Assembly: GCF_902459565.1 (NCBI RefSeq)
Contig: NZ_CABPSN010000001.1
Location: 434,001 to 498,000 of the forward strand
Direction of reading: 5' to 3'
DNA from: Pandoraea aquatica
GTDB lineage: Bacteria > Pseudomonadota > Gammaproteobacteria > Burkholderiales > Burkholderiaceae
Length of the DNA stretch: 64,000 bases
The notes beneath the pieces were generated by a model. The model was given only the letters and a program-made list of their open reading frames with translations, ran no database searches and was not told the origin of the DNA. Of the stretch, positions 17,553 to 27,234 are shown one piece after another (position 1 is the stretch's first letter; the number at the start of each line of letters is the position of its first letter). Position numbers and translations under genes: made by a program.

Positions 17553-18586
17553 GTCTTACTCTCGAAAACGTCAGCTTCCGCTACGCAGGCGCGGCCAATG
17601 GCCTTGACGACGTTAGCTTGCAAGCACGTCAGGGCGAATTGCTTGCCGTGATGGGCCGCAGCGGCTCGGGCAAGTCGACCGTGCTGCGCCTCGTGGCAGG
17701 CCTGCTCGACGGTTATCGCGGACGCATCGCCATTGGCGGTGAAGACGTCGGCGGCGTGCCGGTCTGGCGTCGTCATGTCGGCATGGTGTTCCAGCAGTAC
17801 GCGCTGTTCCCGCATTTGAGTGTCGTCGACAACGTCGCTTATGGGCTTCGGATGCAAGGAATCAAGGCTGCGGAACGTCAGCGTGCAGCGCTCGACATGC
17901 TCACGCGTGTCGGGCTGGCCGAGTTCGCAACGCGACGCCCCACGTCGCTTTCCGGCGGTCAGCAACAGCGCGTGGCACTTGCCCGCGCCCTCGCCATCTC
18001 GCCGCGTGTGTTGCTGCTAGATGAACCGCTCGCCGCGCTCGACGCCGGTATCCGTCAGCAACTGCGAGATGAAATCCGCGCGCTGCAACAAGCTAGCGGC
18101 GCAACCACGCTGATCGTCACGCACGACCGCGACGAGGCACTGAGCATGGCGGATCGCGTTGCCGTCATCGATAACGGCCGCCTGTTGCAGATCGACACGC
18201 CGCAACGTCTGTACGACGCCCCGGCCTGTGCGACCGTCGCAAGCTTCACCGGGTTGTCGACGGTGCTGCCTGCGCGAGTGACGCGCCCCGGCATGGTCGA
18301 TACCGGCTTCGCCGAATTGCACGTGGAAACCGGTGCATGGCGGCCGGGGGCGACTGTCTCGCTGCTGGTGCGCCCCGAACACATTCAGTGCGATCCGCCA
18401 GTGAGCACCATCAACCGTCTCGGCGGTCATCCCGGCGCGGTGCGCTTCTTCGGTGCCACCTGCCGATTCGATTTCCTGCCCGAAGGCGCAACGACGCCGT
18501 TGCTCGGCGAGAGCCGCACGCCCGCGTCGTTCGCCATCGCGCTTGACCCCGCGCATCTGCGCGTATTGCCGCCGGTGGGTGCCTGA
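17549..18586 (+). CDS. ABC importer ATPase
   Basis: This 345-residue ATPase has Walker A GRSGSGKST (36-44), signature LSGGQQQR, Walker B VLLLDEPLAALD and switch His in IVTHDRDEA. Its length and a C-terminal beta-rich part (VSLLVRPEHIQC) indicate the PotA/FbpC group with a TOBE-like regulatory domain. It starts within the stop of the upstream permease, so translation is coupled. It powers import together with the two permeases that flank it in the operon. Confidence 0.92.
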   Translation: MSLTLENVSFRYAGAANGLDDVSLQARQGELLAVMGRSGSGKSTVLRLVAGLLDGYRGRIAIGGEDVGGVPVWRRHVGMVFQQYALFPHLSVVDNVAYGLRMQGIKAAERQRAALDMLTRVGLAEFATRRPTSLSGGQQQRVALARALAISPRVLLLDEPLAALDAGIRQQLRDEIRALQQASGATTLIVTHDRDEALSMADRVAVIDNGRLLQIDTPQRLYDAPACATVASFTGLSTVLPARVTRPGMVDTGFAELHVETGAWRPGATVSLLVRPEHIQCDPPVSTINRLGGHPGAVRFFGATCRFDFLPEGATTPLLGESRTPASFAIALDPAHLRVLPPVGA

Positions 18587-18650
18587 GATGTCTGCCCTCA
18601 TGACCGCACGGCCCACCCAACACTTCCCGATTCACGTTCAAGACGGAGCT

Positions 18651-19772
18651 ATGTCGATGATCCACCCCGCCGCTTCTCTGCGCCCGCGCGCGCTGCCTGC
18701 ACTGGCAACGCTCGCGACTGCCTTTGCACTGCTCTCGGGTGCCGCCGGTTCCGCGTTCGCGCAAACCGGTGCCGCCGCACCGCTGTATCCGGGCGAGACC
18801 GAGCTGTATGCCAAGGCGGCCGAGGAAGGTCTGGTCGTGTCGTTCGACACCGGTCCGGAATGGGCCAACTGGAAGGCGTTGTTCGCCGAATTCCGCAAGC
18901 GCTATCCGAAGGTCGAGATCACGTACAACGACATCGGCTCGGCTGCGACCGTTACCGCACTCGACAAGTCGCGCCGCCGTCCGCAAGCCGACACGGCCTA
19001 TTACTTCGCAGGCTCGGCGCTCGATGCCGTGCAAAAGGATGTCGTAGCCCCCTTCAAGCCGATCAACTTCGACACGCTGCCGAAGGTCTTCCGCGACAAC
19101 GACGGCCGCTGGTTCACCATCCACTCGCTGAACATCGCATTCCTGGTGAACACGAAGCTGGTCAAACACGTGCCGCAGTCGTGGGCCGATCTGCTCAAGC
19201 CCGAGTACAAGAACTCGGTGGTGTATCTCGATCCGCGCTCGACCGGTCAGGGTCAGGTTGCCGTGTTTGCAGCGGCGTACGCCTTCGGCGGCAACGTCGA
19301 CAACCCGAAGCCGGGTGCCGAGTTCTTCGGCAAATTGCGTGACGCCGGCAACGTGATGCGTGTCGAAGGCACCACGCCGTACGCCAAGTTCGTCAAGGGC
19401 GAGATCCCGATTCTTATCGGTTACGAAAACGACGGCCTGAAGGCCAAGTACACCGACGGGATGGGCGACGCAGCACAGGTCGTGATTCCGAAGGAAGCCA
19501 GCGTCTCGGCGCCCTACGCCATCAGTCTCGTAAAGAACGGACCGAACCCGGAAGCCGCCAAGCTGTGGTTGAACCTCATCATGAGCCCGGTCGGTCAGTC
19601 GCTGTTCGCACAGGGCTACGTGCGCCCGGCCGTGCCCGGCACGCCGTTCACCGCCGAGATGCGCGCCCGCATGCCGGACGCCCCGCAAGTGCATCCGCTC
19701 GACGTCGCTCGCGCCGCCGCGCAGAAGGCCGAAGTCGATCGTCTGTGGTCGGCTGCCGCGCTCGCCAAGTGA
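18651..19772 (+). CDS. ABC importer periplasmic binding protein (family 1, FbpA-like)
   Basis: The start MSMIHPAASL is chosen for the GGAG eight bases upstream. A Sec signal ends near SAFA-QT. The mature protein of about 335 residues has the two-lobe family-1 pattern: ELYAKAAEEGLVVSFDTG, VEITYNDIGSAATV, ADTAYYFAGSALDAV, and the hinge segment VVYLDPRSTGQGQVAVFAAAYAFGG. These proteins bind iron, polyamines, 2-aminoethylphosphonate or similar. The Tyr pair typical of ferric-binding proteins is not clearly present, so an organic ligand is more likely. Confidence 0.88.
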   Translation: MSMIHPAASLRPRALPALATLATAFALLSGAAGSAFAQTGAAAPLYPGETELYAKAAEEGLVVSFDTGPEWANWKALFAEFRKRYPKVEITYNDIGSAATVTALDKSRRRPQADTAYYFAGSALDAVQKDVVAPFKPINFDTLPKVFRDNDGRWFTIHSLNIAFLVNTKLVKHVPQSWADLLKPEYKNSVVYLDPRSTGQGQVAVFAAAYAFGGNVDNPKPGAEFFGKLRDAGNVMRVEGTTPYAKFVKGEIPILIGYENDGLKAKYTDGMGDAAQVVIPKEASVSAPYAISLVKNGPNPEAAKLWLNLIMSPVGQSLFAQGYVRPAVPGTPFTAEMRARMPDAPQVHPLDVARAAAQKAEVDRLWSAAALAK

Positions 19773-19783
19773 GTTTGCAAACC

Positions 19784-20680
19784 ATGACCTCAGCGCGCGC
19801 ATCGACCGGCATCGTCGAGCCACCCGATCCCCACGTGTCGTCAGCACCGCAGCGTGTGAAAGACACGCCGCGCGGCTGGGTGCGCCGCTTCGGCGGCCTG
19901 CCCGCCGCAGTGGTGCTCGCACTGGGCTTCGGCTTGCCGCTCGCGTCGCTGGTCGTGGCCGCGTTCGAGGGACATGGCGCAGCGTTTTCGGCCATCGCAC
20001 TCGATCCGCTGGTGCGCGACGCCTTCGTGAACTCGCTGGCGCTGGCCGTCGGCGCAGGCACCGTCTCGCTGGTCGTGGGCGCGCTGCTCGCCGTCACGCT
20101 TGCGCGCCAGACGCCGCGCCGTCGCCGGCTCTGGCTCGCGGCCATGGGCGTGCCGCTCGCTTTCTCGGGACTGGTGATCGCCTACGGCTTCATCCTGGCA
20201 TTCGGCCGCTCCGGCTTCGTGACGATGACCCTCGCGCAGCTCGGCGCAGATCCGGTGCGCTTGGGTGCGCTGATCTACACCGCACCCGGACTCGTCGCCG
20301 CCTATGCGTATTACCTGATCCCGCGCGTGGCCCTGATGGTGTATCCGGCCGTCGCCAACCTGGACCGCCGCCCCATCGAAGCCGCACTCACGCTGGGCGC
20401 AACGCCGTTGCGCGCCATCGTCGACGTCGCCCTGCGCGAACTGTGGCCCACGCTGGCCGCCGCGTGGTGTCTTGTCACGGCCATTGCGCTCGGGACGTAC
20501 GGTACGGCGCTGGCGCTCGCGGGTACCCAGATCAACATCCTGCCGTTGCTCATGTTCCTGAAGATGTCGGACGGGCAAACGGATTTCCCTCAGGCTGCCG
20601 CGCTATCGCTCGTGTTGATGGCGGTATGCAGCGGTGTGCTCGCTCTCGGAGAATGTCTTGTACGGCGTCATCCTCAATGA
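19784..20680 (+). CDS. ABC importer permease (second of two)
   Basis: The start is MTSARASTG, or a GTG at 19769 that overlaps the preceding stop. The protein of about 298 residues has six predicted membrane segments and an EAA loop (IEAALTLGATPLRAIVDVALREL). It pairs with the permease at the head of the operon to form a heterodimeric channel. Separation of the two permease genes by the ATPase and binding-protein genes is unusual; they are normally adjacent. Its last 23 bases overlap the next gene. Confidence 0.88.
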   Translation: MTSARASTGIVEPPDPHVSSAPQRVKDTPRGWVRRFGGLPAAVVLALGFGLPLASLVVAAFEGHGAAFSAIALDPLVRDAFVNSLALAVGAGTVSLVVGALLAVTLARQTPRRRRLWLAAMGVPLAFSGLVIAYGFILAFGRSGFVTMTLAQLGADPVRLGALIYTAPGLVAAYAYYLIPRVALMVYPAVANLDRRPIEAALTLGATPLRAIVDVALRELWPTLAAAWCLVTAIALGTYGTALALAGTQINILPLLMFLKMSDGQTDFPQAAALSLVLMAVCSGVLALGECLVRRHPQ

Positions 20681-21233
20681 GTGGTCGGCTGCGGCCCGCC
20701 ACGCCCTCGATCAACTCGCGGCCCGTCAGGCCGGCCCGTCGCGTCATGTGACGCCCGTCGGCCTCATCGGTCCGCGCGAAGCCTCGCCCGCCCAACTCTA
20801 CGCCGCGCAATGCATCGGTGAAGCGCTGGCAGCGGCCGGTGTCGCACTGGTGTGCGGCGGCAAGGGCGGCGTGATGGAAGCCGCTTCCGCCGGGGCATCG
20901 GCCGCCGGCGGCATCGTGATCGGCCTGCTGCCCGAGGAACATGCGAACGACGCCAATCCTTACCTGAGCGTGGCCCTGCCCACCGGGCTGGGCATCACGC
21001 GCAACGCCCTGATCGCGCGCGCCTCGATCTGCCTCGTGGCCGTGGGTGGTGGGCTGGGCACGCTCTCGGAAATCGCGCTGGGACTCCAGTGGCGCAAACC
21101 GGTTTTTACCGTCCTCGACGCTCCGGCCGTACCGGGCACCGAGAGCTTCGACGATATCGACGCTTTGGTGGTGGCCGTGGCCACCTGGCTGAGCGTCACC
21201 GGACTTCCCGGAGGTGACCACCCCGGAAAGTAA
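20658..21233 (+). CDS. LOG-family / TIGR00725-type nucleotide-binding protein
   Basis: The proposed start is TTG at 20658, six bases after GGAGAA; a GTG at 20634 lacks a ribosome site. The 191-residue protein has a Rossmann-like fold with GLIGPREASPAQ, VCGGKGGVMEAASAGA and VAVGGGLGTLSEIALGLQW. The last segment is the GGxGTxxE motif of LOG (lysine decarboxylase-like) and molybdenum-cofactor-carrier relatives. LOG enzymes hydrolyse nucleoside 5'-monophosphates. Overlap with the permease shows translational coupling to the importer, which is unusual and hints at processing of the imported ligand (inference). Confidence 0.8.
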   Translation: MYGVILNEWSAAARHALDQLAARQAGPSRHVTPVGLIGPREASPAQLYAAQCIGEALAAAGVALVCGGKGGVMEAASAGASAAGGIVIGLLPEEHANDANPYLSVALPTGLGITRNALIARASICLVAVGGGLGTLSEIALGLQWRKPVFTVLDAPAVPGTESFDDIDALVVAVATWLSVTGLPGGDHPGK

Positions 21234-21286
21234 CACCGGCAGTTCGATAAAACCGACCCACACCGGGGAACTGCCGGTGCGTTTTC
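21234..21286 (+). terminator. Rho-independent terminator of the ABC/LOG operon
   Basis: A perfect 12-bp inverted repeat (21234-21245 with 21268-21279, 22-nt loop) starts directly after the LOG stop codon and is followed by cgttttcg. It separates the ABC operon from the porin gene. Confidence 0.75.
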
Positions 21287-21325
21287 GTGATGTTCCTGCA
21301 ATATAAATTTAGGACCACTAATATT

Positions 21326-22534
21326 ATGAAACGTATTCTTCTCGCTGCACTCGGCCTTGGCGGTATGGCCGGCATCATGGCTCCCGTCTACGCTCAGAGC
21401 AGCGTGACCCTGTACGGCATCGTCGATGCCGGCGTGGGTTATGCCAGCGGTCAGCGCACGGCCAACTCCAAGGGCGGCGTCGGCGCACCGATCAACTACA
21501 CGAACGGTTCGGTCTGGGGCTTCGCGAGCGGCACCTGGTCGGGCGACCGTTGGGGCCTGAAGGGTTCGGAAGACCTGGGCGGTGGCAACTCGGCCATCTT
21601 CCAGTTGGAAAACGGCTTCAACATCGGTAACGGTACGTCGGGTCAGGGTGGCCGTCAGTTCGGTCGTCAATCGTGGATGGGTCTGCAAAGCGCCACGCTC
21701 GGCAAGCTCACGTTCGGTCGTCAGTACGATCCGATCGTCGACTACGTCGGCCCGATCAGCGCCGGCACGTTCGTGACCGGCATGGGTGCACACCCGGGCG
21801 ACATCGACAACCAGGACAACCAGTCCCGCGTGAACAACTCGGTGAAGTGGGCCAGCCCGAACTACGCCGGCTTCCAGTTCGGCGCGATCTACGGCTTCGG
21901 CGGTCAACCCGGCAGCGTGAAGAACCAGAACACGTGGGGCTTCGGCGGTTCGTACGCCAGCGGCCCGTTCGCCGTGGCCGTGGGCTACCTGCAGGCAACC
22001 AACGCCTACGGCACGTCGTCGAGCACGTGGTCCGGTTCGTATGACGGCACGTTCTCGTCGTCGATCAACGAAGGCTTCGCTTCGGCCGCCAGCCAGCGCA
22101 TCATCTCGGCCGCCGGTAGCTACACGTTCGGCGCCACGCAGGTCGGTATCCAGTACGGCAACGTGCAGTACACGCCGGGCACGCTCTCGACGTTCGCCAG
22201 CAGCTTCACGTTCAACACGATCGGCACGAGCATCGCTTATCAGTTCACGCCGGCCCTGCGTCTGGCCGCCGCGTACAACTACACGCAAGGCAGCGACGTG
22301 AAGGGTTCGGGCGGTCCGAAGTACCACACGGTGAACTTCGCCTCGTACTACGCCCTGTCGAAGCGCACGTCGCTGTATGGTCTGGTCGGCTATCAGAAGG
22401 CGTCGGGCAGCACGCTCGACACGTTCGGCAACGTTGTCTCGGCGACGGCTTCGGTCGGCGACGTGGGCAACGGCATCTCCTCCGCCACGGCGACGCAGAC
22501 GTTCGTGCGCGTGGGTGTCCGTCAGACGTTCTAA
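21326..22534 (+). CDS. Gram-negative porin
   Basis: This 402-residue porin starts MKRILLAALGLGG and has a signal peptide cleaved near VYA-QS. The mature start SSVTLYGIVDAGVGYASGQ, the segment SRWGLKGSEDLGGG-like (here RWGLKGSEDLGG), the eyelet loop FGRQYDPIVDYVG, and the C-terminal FVRVGVRQTF are standard for betaproteobacterial trimeric general porins. It should form a 16-stranded barrel in the outer membrane for passive entry of small solutes. It is monocistronic between two terminators. Codon use looks strongly optimised, suggesting high expression. Confidence 0.93.
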   Translation: MKRILLAALGLGGMAGIMAPVYAQSSVTLYGIVDAGVGYASGQRTANSKGGVGAPINYTNGSVWGFASGTWSGDRWGLKGSEDLGGGNSAIFQLENGFNIGNGTSGQGGRQFGRQSWMGLQSATLGKLTFGRQYDPIVDYVGPISAGTFVTGMGAHPGDIDNQDNQSRVNNSVKWASPNYAGFQFGAIYGFGGQPGSVKNQNTWGFGGSYASGPFAVAVGYLQATNAYGTSSSTWSGSYDGTFSSSINEGFASAASQRIISAAGSYTFGATQVGIQYGNVQYTPGTLSTFASSFTFNTIGTSIAYQFTPALRLAAAYNYTQGSDVKGSGGPKYHTVNFASYYALSKRTSLYGLVGYQKASGSTLDTFGNVVSATASVGDVGNGISSATATQTFVRVGVRQTF

Positions 22535-22857
22535 GTGTCTGAGCGGATCGTAGTGGTAGCACCGTAGTAGATGTAGGGTCACGTTGGACTGTCCCCCGCC
22601 GCCCCACGGCGGGGGGCTTGAGTCTCACCTCGGGGACTTCGCGAGAACCGGATCGACACGCAACGTTGTGGACATGGTGTGGCGTTGCATGACGGACCGG
22701 CTCACCCTTGGGCACGCTTTCGCACTCCCCTCGCATGGCCTAGCCTCAAGCCATGCTGTGCGCAGGCGTGCCGCTTTTTTTCTCGTCTCAGGCAGGCGAT
22801 TGGCTTATCCTTCAGGCTTTCCCCACCCGCACACTCGTGACCGGAGAGGCCAACAAG
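22535..22857. other. Intergenic region between porin and hutC
   Basis: This 323-bp stretch holds the porin terminator hairpin and then about 240 bp with no reading frame I trust. I see no TTGTATATACAA-type palindrome upstream of hutC, so autoregulation of hutC is not evident from sequence. No riboswitch or RNA gene was recognised. Confidence 0.6.
22593..22615 (+). terminator. Terminator hairpin after porin
   Basis: A 9-bp GC-only stem (22593-22601 with 22607-22615) closes a 5-nt cccca loop, 58 bases after the porin stop. There is no T-run, but the stem is very stable. Confidence 0.6.
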
Positions 22858-23613
22858 GTGCCACGTCAAACTGCTCAGCCCACTGCCGAAACGCTCAACG
22901 AACAAGGGCCTGCGCCCCGCTATTTGCAGCTCAAGCAGTTCATCTGCCGTCAGATCGACACGGGCACGTGGCCGCCGCACCATCGCGTGCCGTCGGAAAA
23001 CGAACTCGTCGAACAGTCCGGCGTGAGCCGCATGACGGTCAATCGCGCGCTGCGTGAGCTGACCGCCGAAGGCCGACTCGTGCGCATGCAGGGCGTGGGC
23101 ACGTTCGTCGCCGAACCGAAGTCGCACTCGCCGCTGCTCGCCGTCAACAACATTGCCGACGAGATCTCCGAGCACGGCCACCGCCATCGCGCCGAAGTAA
23201 AGCTGCTGCGCGAGGAACTGGCCGGGCCCGAACGCGCACTGGCGATGGACTTGCAAGAACGCGAGAAGCTGTTCCATTCGGTGATCGTCCATTATCAGGA
23301 CAACATTCCGGTACAGATCGAAGACCGCTTCGTCAATCCCGCGCTCGCACCGAACTATCTCGAACAGGACTTCACCAAGCTCACGCCCAACGCGTACCTG
23401 CAACGCACCTCGCCGCTGACCTCGGGCGAGCATGTGGTCGAAGCCGTCACGGCGACGCCGGACGAAGCCCACATGTTGCAAATCCAGCGCACCGAACCCT
23501 GCCTGCTGATTCGCCGACGGACGTGGTCGGGTAAGCGTGTCGTCTCCGTCGCCCGTTTGCTGCATCCGGGTTCACGCCATCGCCTCGAAGGGCGTTTCGG
23601 CGACGCCGAGTAA
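22858..23613 (+). CDS. hutC: Histidine utilisation repressor
   Basis: The start is GTG (VPRQTAQPTA), supported by GGAGAGG nine bases upstream. The 251-residue product has a GntR winged helix (ICRQIDTGTWPPHHRVPSENELVEQSGVSRMTVNRALREL split over residues 40-80) and a UTRA effector domain of the HutC group (SPLLAVNNIADEI, HRHRAEVKLLREE, YLQRTSPLTSGEHVVEAV). HutC represses hut genes and releases DNA on binding urocanate. It heads the hut cluster in the same direction, and a palindromic operator lies between it and hutU. Confidence 0.93.
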   Translation: MPRQTAQPTAETLNEQGPAPRYLQLKQFICRQIDTGTWPPHHRVPSENELVEQSGVSRMTVNRALRELTAEGRLVRMQGVGTFVAEPKSHSPLLAVNNIADEISEHGHRHRAEVKLLREELAGPERALAMDLQEREKLFHSVIVHYQDNIPVQIEDRFVNPALAPNYLEQDFTKLTPNAYLQRTSPLTSGEHVVEAVTATPDEAHMLQIQRTEPCLLIRRRTWSGKRVVSVARLLHPGSRHRLEGRFGDAE

Positions 23614-23679
23614 TCAGGTGTCGCGAAGCGCCGTCATCACTCGCCCTCACGAATAGCCCCGTCAGCAAGTCACCTCAGG

Positions 23680-23708
23680 CGAACGCCCCACCCAGGTGCG
23701 GGCGTTCG
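23680..23708 (+). terminator. Hairpin after hutC
   Basis: A 9-bp inverted repeat (23680-23688 with 23700-23708, 11-nt loop) lies 66 bases after the hutC stop and just before the hutU operator. It lacks a T-run, so it may act as a partial terminator that separates hutC from hutU transcription. Confidence 0.5.
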
Positions 23709-23731
23709 TGAAAACCCTAGTTCACGATTAG

Positions 23732-23754
23732 TTGTATATACAATACTGTACAAG
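23732..23754 (+). promoter_or_regulatory. Probable HutC operator in the hutU promoter
   Basis: TTGTATATACAA at 23732-23743 is a perfect 12-bp palindrome, and a second TGTACA half follows at 23747-23752. Known HutC sites are TTGTAT/ATACAA-type palindromes. It sits 43 bases before the hutU start. A weak -35 (TTCACG at 23721) and -10 (TACTGT at 23744), 17 bases apart, flank it, so bound HutC would block RNA polymerase. Confidence 0.75.
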
Positions 23755-23785
23755 CCATCATCTGCTCAGAACTAGAGGAACTACC

Positions 23786-25465
23786 GTGAGCCAATTCACC
23801 CGATATCGCGACGTCACGATCCGCGCCCCGCGCGGCACGCAGCTCAATGCCAAAAGCTGGCTCACCGAAGCGCCGCTTCGCATGCTGATGAACAACCTCG
23901 ACCCGGACGTCGCCGAGAATCCGAACGCGCTCGTGGTCTACGGCGGCATCGGCCGCGCCGCACGCAACTGGGAATGCTTCGACAAGATTGTCGAGACGCT
24001 CAAGACGCTGGGCGACGACGAAACGCTGCTTGTTCAGTCGGGCAAACCGGTCGGCGTGTTCAAGACGCATGCCGACGCGCCGCGCGTGCTCATCGCCAAC
24101 TCGAATCTGGTGCCGCACTGGGCCACCTGGGAACACTTCAACGAACTCGACGCCAAGGGTCTGGCCATGTACGGCCAGATGACCGCCGGTTCGTGGATCT
24201 ACATCGGCAGTCAGGGCATCGTGCAAGGCACGTATGAGACGTTCGTGGAAGCTGGCCGCCAGCACTACGGCGGCAACCTCAAGGGCCGTTGGGTGCTGAC
24301 CGCCGGTCTGGGCGGCATGGGCGGCGCGCAACCGCTGGCCGCCACGCTGGCCGGTGCGTGCTCGCTGAACATCGAATGCCAGCAGACGAGCATCGACTTC
24401 CGTCTGCGCACGCGCTATGTCGACGAGCAAGCCAAGGACCTCGACGACGCCCTCGCTCGCATCGCCAAATACACGGCAGCAGGTCAGGCCGTCTCCATCG
24501 CCCTGTGCGGCAACGCGGCCGAGATTCTGCCGGAACTGGTGCGTCGCGGGGTGCGCCCGGACATGGTCACCGACCAGACCAGCGCGCACGATCCGCTCAA
24601 CGGCTATCTGCCGATCGGCTGGACGTGGGACGAATACCGCGAACGCGCCCGTTCGAAGCCCGCCGAAGTCGTGAAGGCCGCCAAGCAATCGATGGCCGTT
24701 CATGTGAAGGCGATGCTGGACTTCAAGGCGATGGGCGTGCCGACGTTCGACTACGGCAACAACATCCGTCAGATGGCGAAGGAAGAAGGCGTGCAGAACG
24801 CGTTCGACTTCCCGGGCTTCGTGCCGGCGTACATCCGTCCGCTGTTCTGCCGTGGCGTCGGCCCGTTCCGCTGGGCAGCGCTCTCGGGCGATCCGCAAGA
24901 CATCTACAAGACGGACGCCAAGGTCAAGGAACTGATCCCCGACGACGCCCACCTGCACCGCTGGCTCGACATGGCGCGTGAGCGCATCGCCTTCCAGGGT
25001 CTGCCTGCGCGTATCTGCTGGGTCGGGCTGGGCCTGCGTGCGAAGCTCGGACTGGCGTTCAACGAAATGGTACGCTCGGGAGAACTCTCGGCACCCGTGG
25101 TGATCGGCCGCGACCATCTGGATTCCGGCTCGGTCGCCAGCCCCAACCGTGAAACGGAAGCCATGCGCGACGGCTCGGACGCCGTCTCCGACTGGCCGCT
25201 GCTCAACGCGCTGCTCAACACCGCCAGCGGCGCGACGTGGGTCTCGCTGCACCACGGTGGCGGCGTCGGCATGGGCTTCTCGCAACACTCCGGCGTGGTG
25301 ATCGTGTGCGACGGCACCGACGCCGCCGCGGCGCGCATCGCCCGCGTGCTGAATAACGATCCGGCAACCGGTGTCATGCGCCACGCCGACGCCGGGTACG
25401 ACATCGCCATCGATTGCGCCCGTGAACACGGCCTCAATCTGCCGATGCTGAACACCGCAAAGTAA
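23786..25465 (+). CDS. hutU: Urocanate hydratase
   Basis: The GTG start ([10 protein letters not shown]) is placed by AGAGGAA seven bases upstream and gives 559 residues, the usual size. The enzyme uses tightly bound NAD+ to convert urocanate to imidazolonepropionate. Conserved blocks visible are [34 protein letters not shown] (NAD-binding glycines) and [16 protein letters not shown], which contains the catalytic Cys. It is the first gene after the operator, followed 49 bases later by hutH. It acts in the cytoplasm as step two of histidine degradation. Confidence 0.97.
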   Translation: MSQFTRYRDVTIRAPRGTQLNAKSWLTEAPLRMLMNNLDPDVAENPNALVVYGGIGRAARNWECFDKIVETLKTLGDDETLLVQSGKPVGVFKTHADAPRVLIANSNLVPHWATWEHFNELDAKGLAMYGQMTAGSWIYIGSQGIVQGTYETFVEAGRQHYGGNLKGRWVLTAGLGGMGGAQPLAATLAGACSLNIECQQTSIDFRLRTRYVDEQAKDLDDALARIAKYTAAGQAVSIALCGNAAEILPELVRRGVRPDMVTDQTSAHDPLNGYLPIGWTWDEYRERARSKPAEVVKAAKQSMAVHVKAMLDFKAMGVPTFDYGNNIRQMAKEEGVQNAFDFPGFVPAYIRPLFCRGVGPFRWAALSGDPQDIYKTDAKVKELIPDDAHLHRWLDMARERIAFQGLPARICWVGLGLRAKLGLAFNEMVRSGELSAPVVIGRDHLDSGSVASPNRETEAMRDGSDAVSDWPLLNALLNTASGATWVSLHHGGGVGMGFSQHSGVVIVCDGTDAAAARIARVLNNDPATGVMRHADAGYDIAIDCAREHGLNLPMLNTAK

Positions 25466-25514
25466 ACATCAAGACAAGACACCCCCCGATATGTCGAATC
25501 AAGGAAATCCGTCC

Positions 25515-27047
25515 ATGGCACAACTGTTCGTGACGCCCGGCACCCTCACGCTGGCGCAACTGCGCGACGTCTATCAGAACCCGACCACCGTTACGCTCGA
25601 CGAGAAGGCGTACGCCGCCATCGACAAGAGCGTGGCCTGCGTGGAGGCCATCGTGGCCGAAGGCCGCACCGCTTACGGCATCAACACCGGCTTCGGTCTG
25701 CTCGCCTCGACGCGCATCGCACACGACGACCTCGAGAACCTGCAACGCTCGCTCGTGCTGTCGCACGCCGCGGGCGTGGGCGCGCCGCTCGACGACGCGC
25801 TCGTGCGTCTCATCATGGTCCTCAAGATCAACAGCCTCGCACGTGGCTTCTCGGGCATTCGCCGCAAGGTGATCGACGCGCTCGTCACGCTGGTGAACGC
25901 CGAAGTCTATCCGCGCATTCCGCTCAAGGGCTCGGTCGGCGCATCCGGCGACCTCGCCCCGCTCGCCCATATGTCGCTGCTGTTGCTCGGCGAAGGCCAG
26001 GCGCGCTATCGCGGTCAATGGATGAACGCCCGCGAAGCGCTCGCCATCGCCGGTCTCGAACCGCTGACACTCGCGGCCAAGGAAGGCCTCGCGCTGCTCA
26101 ACGGCACGCAAGTCTCGACGGCCTACGCACTGCGCGGCCTGTTCGAAGCGGAAGACATGTATGCCGCTGCCAGCGTGTGCGGCGCGATGACGGTCGAGGC
26201 GATGCTCGGTTCGCGTGCACCGTTCGACGCCCGTATTCACTCGGCACGCGGTCAGCGTGGCCAGATCGATGCAGCGGCGGTGTTCCGTCACCTGCTTGGC
26301 GAGACGAGCGAAGTCGGCCAGTCGCACGCCAACTGCGAGAAGGTGCAGGACCCGTACTCGCTGCGCTGCCAGCCGCAAGTGATGGGCGCGTGCCTGACGC
26401 AGATCCGTCAGGCCGCTGAAGTCCTGGCCGTCGAAGCGAATGCCGTGTCGGACAATCCGCTCGTCTTCTGGGAACAGGGCGACGTGATCTCCGGCGGCAA
26501 CTTCCACGCCGAGCCGGTGGCGATGGCGGCCGACAATCTCGCGCTGGCGCTGGCCGAAATCGGCGCGCTGAGCGAGCGTCGCATCTCGCTGATGATGGAC
26601 AAGCACATGTCGCAACTGCCCGCGTTCCTGGTCGCCAACGGCGGCGTGAACTCCGGCTTCATGATCGCGCAAGTGACGGCCGCCGCACTCGCGTCCGATA
26701 ACAAAGCCTTGGCACATCCGGCCAGCGTTGATAGTCTCCCGACCTCGGCCAACCAGGAAGACCACGTCTCGATGGCCCCGAACGCCGGTAAGCGGCTTTG
26801 GGAGATGGCCGATAACGTCAAGGGCATCATTGCGATCGAATGGCTGAGCGCCGCGCAGGGACTGGACTTCCGCGAAGGTGTGAAGACCACGCCGGCCCTT
26901 GAAAAGGCACGAGCACTGCTGCGCCAGTCGGTTCCGTTCTACGATAAGGATCGCTACTTCGCCCCGGACATCGAGGGCGCTAGCGAACTCATTGCGCAAC
27001 GACAACTGAGCGCACTTGTGCCCGCCGGTACGTTGCCGAGCGCTTGA
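25515..27047 (+). CDS. hutH: Histidine ammonia-lyase
   Basis: I start at [10 protein letters not shown] because AAGGAA lies nine bases upstream; an ATG at 25491 is in frame but has no ribosome site. The 510-residue protein has the MIO-forming Ala-Ser-Gly triad at about 143-145 within [15 protein letters not shown], plus GYGINTGFG-like [11 protein letters not shown] and the NQEDHVSM segment. It eliminates ammonia from histidine to give urocanate, the first step of the pathway and the source of the HutC inducer. Confidence 0.97.
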   Translation: MAQLFVTPGTLTLAQLRDVYQNPTTVTLDEKAYAAIDKSVACVEAIVAEGRTAYGINTGFGLLASTRIAHDDLENLQRSLVLSHAAGVGAPLDDALVRLIMVLKINSLARGFSGIRRKVIDALVTLVNAEVYPRIPLKGSVGASGDLAPLAHMSLLLLGEGQARYRGQWMNAREALAIAGLEPLTLAAKEGLALLNGTQVSTAYALRGLFEAEDMYAAASVCGAMTVEAMLGSRAPFDARIHSARGQRGQIDAAAVFRHLLGETSEVGQSHANCEKVQDPYSLRCQPQVMGACLTQIRQAAEVLAVEANAVSDNPLVFWEQGDVISGGNFHAEPVAMAADNLALALAEIGALSERRISLMMDKHMSQLPAFLVANGGVNSGFMIAQVTAAALASDNKALAHPASVDSLPTSANQEDHVSMAPNAGKRLWEMADNVKGIIAIEWLSAAQGLDFREGVKTTPALEKARALLRQSVPFYDKDRYFAPDIEGASELIAQRQLSALVPAGTLPSA

Positions 27048-27234
27048 TTCGCGTTTGAATTGGCCCCTTGCCGGGGCGAAACGAACAGTGATTCGCGCAC
27101 CGGCATTGTGGCGTACCGGGTTGCCCCCTCGTTCGCCGGTCCACGGGTTCGCCCCTCGGACCGGTCCACGCACAACCCGAGTTCACCTGCCGCCCGCACG
27201 CGCGGGCCGGCTCATTAGGCATTCAGGAGACAGC

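Noticed and set aside
18411-20000. A 529-codon minus-strand open frame opposite the ABC genes
   Set aside because: Shadow frame; Arg-rich product without recognisable features.
22535-22857. Riboswitch or leader RNA upstream of hutC
   Set aside because: Only the porin terminator hairpin is convincing; the rest shows no conserved riboswitch core.
23717-25429. A 570-codon minus-strand open frame opposite hutU
   Set aside because: Shadow of hutU; no domain, biased composition.
25434-27173. A 579-codon minus-strand open frame opposite hutH
   Set aside because: Shadow of hutH; antisense of a highly conserved enzyme with GC-rich third positions.
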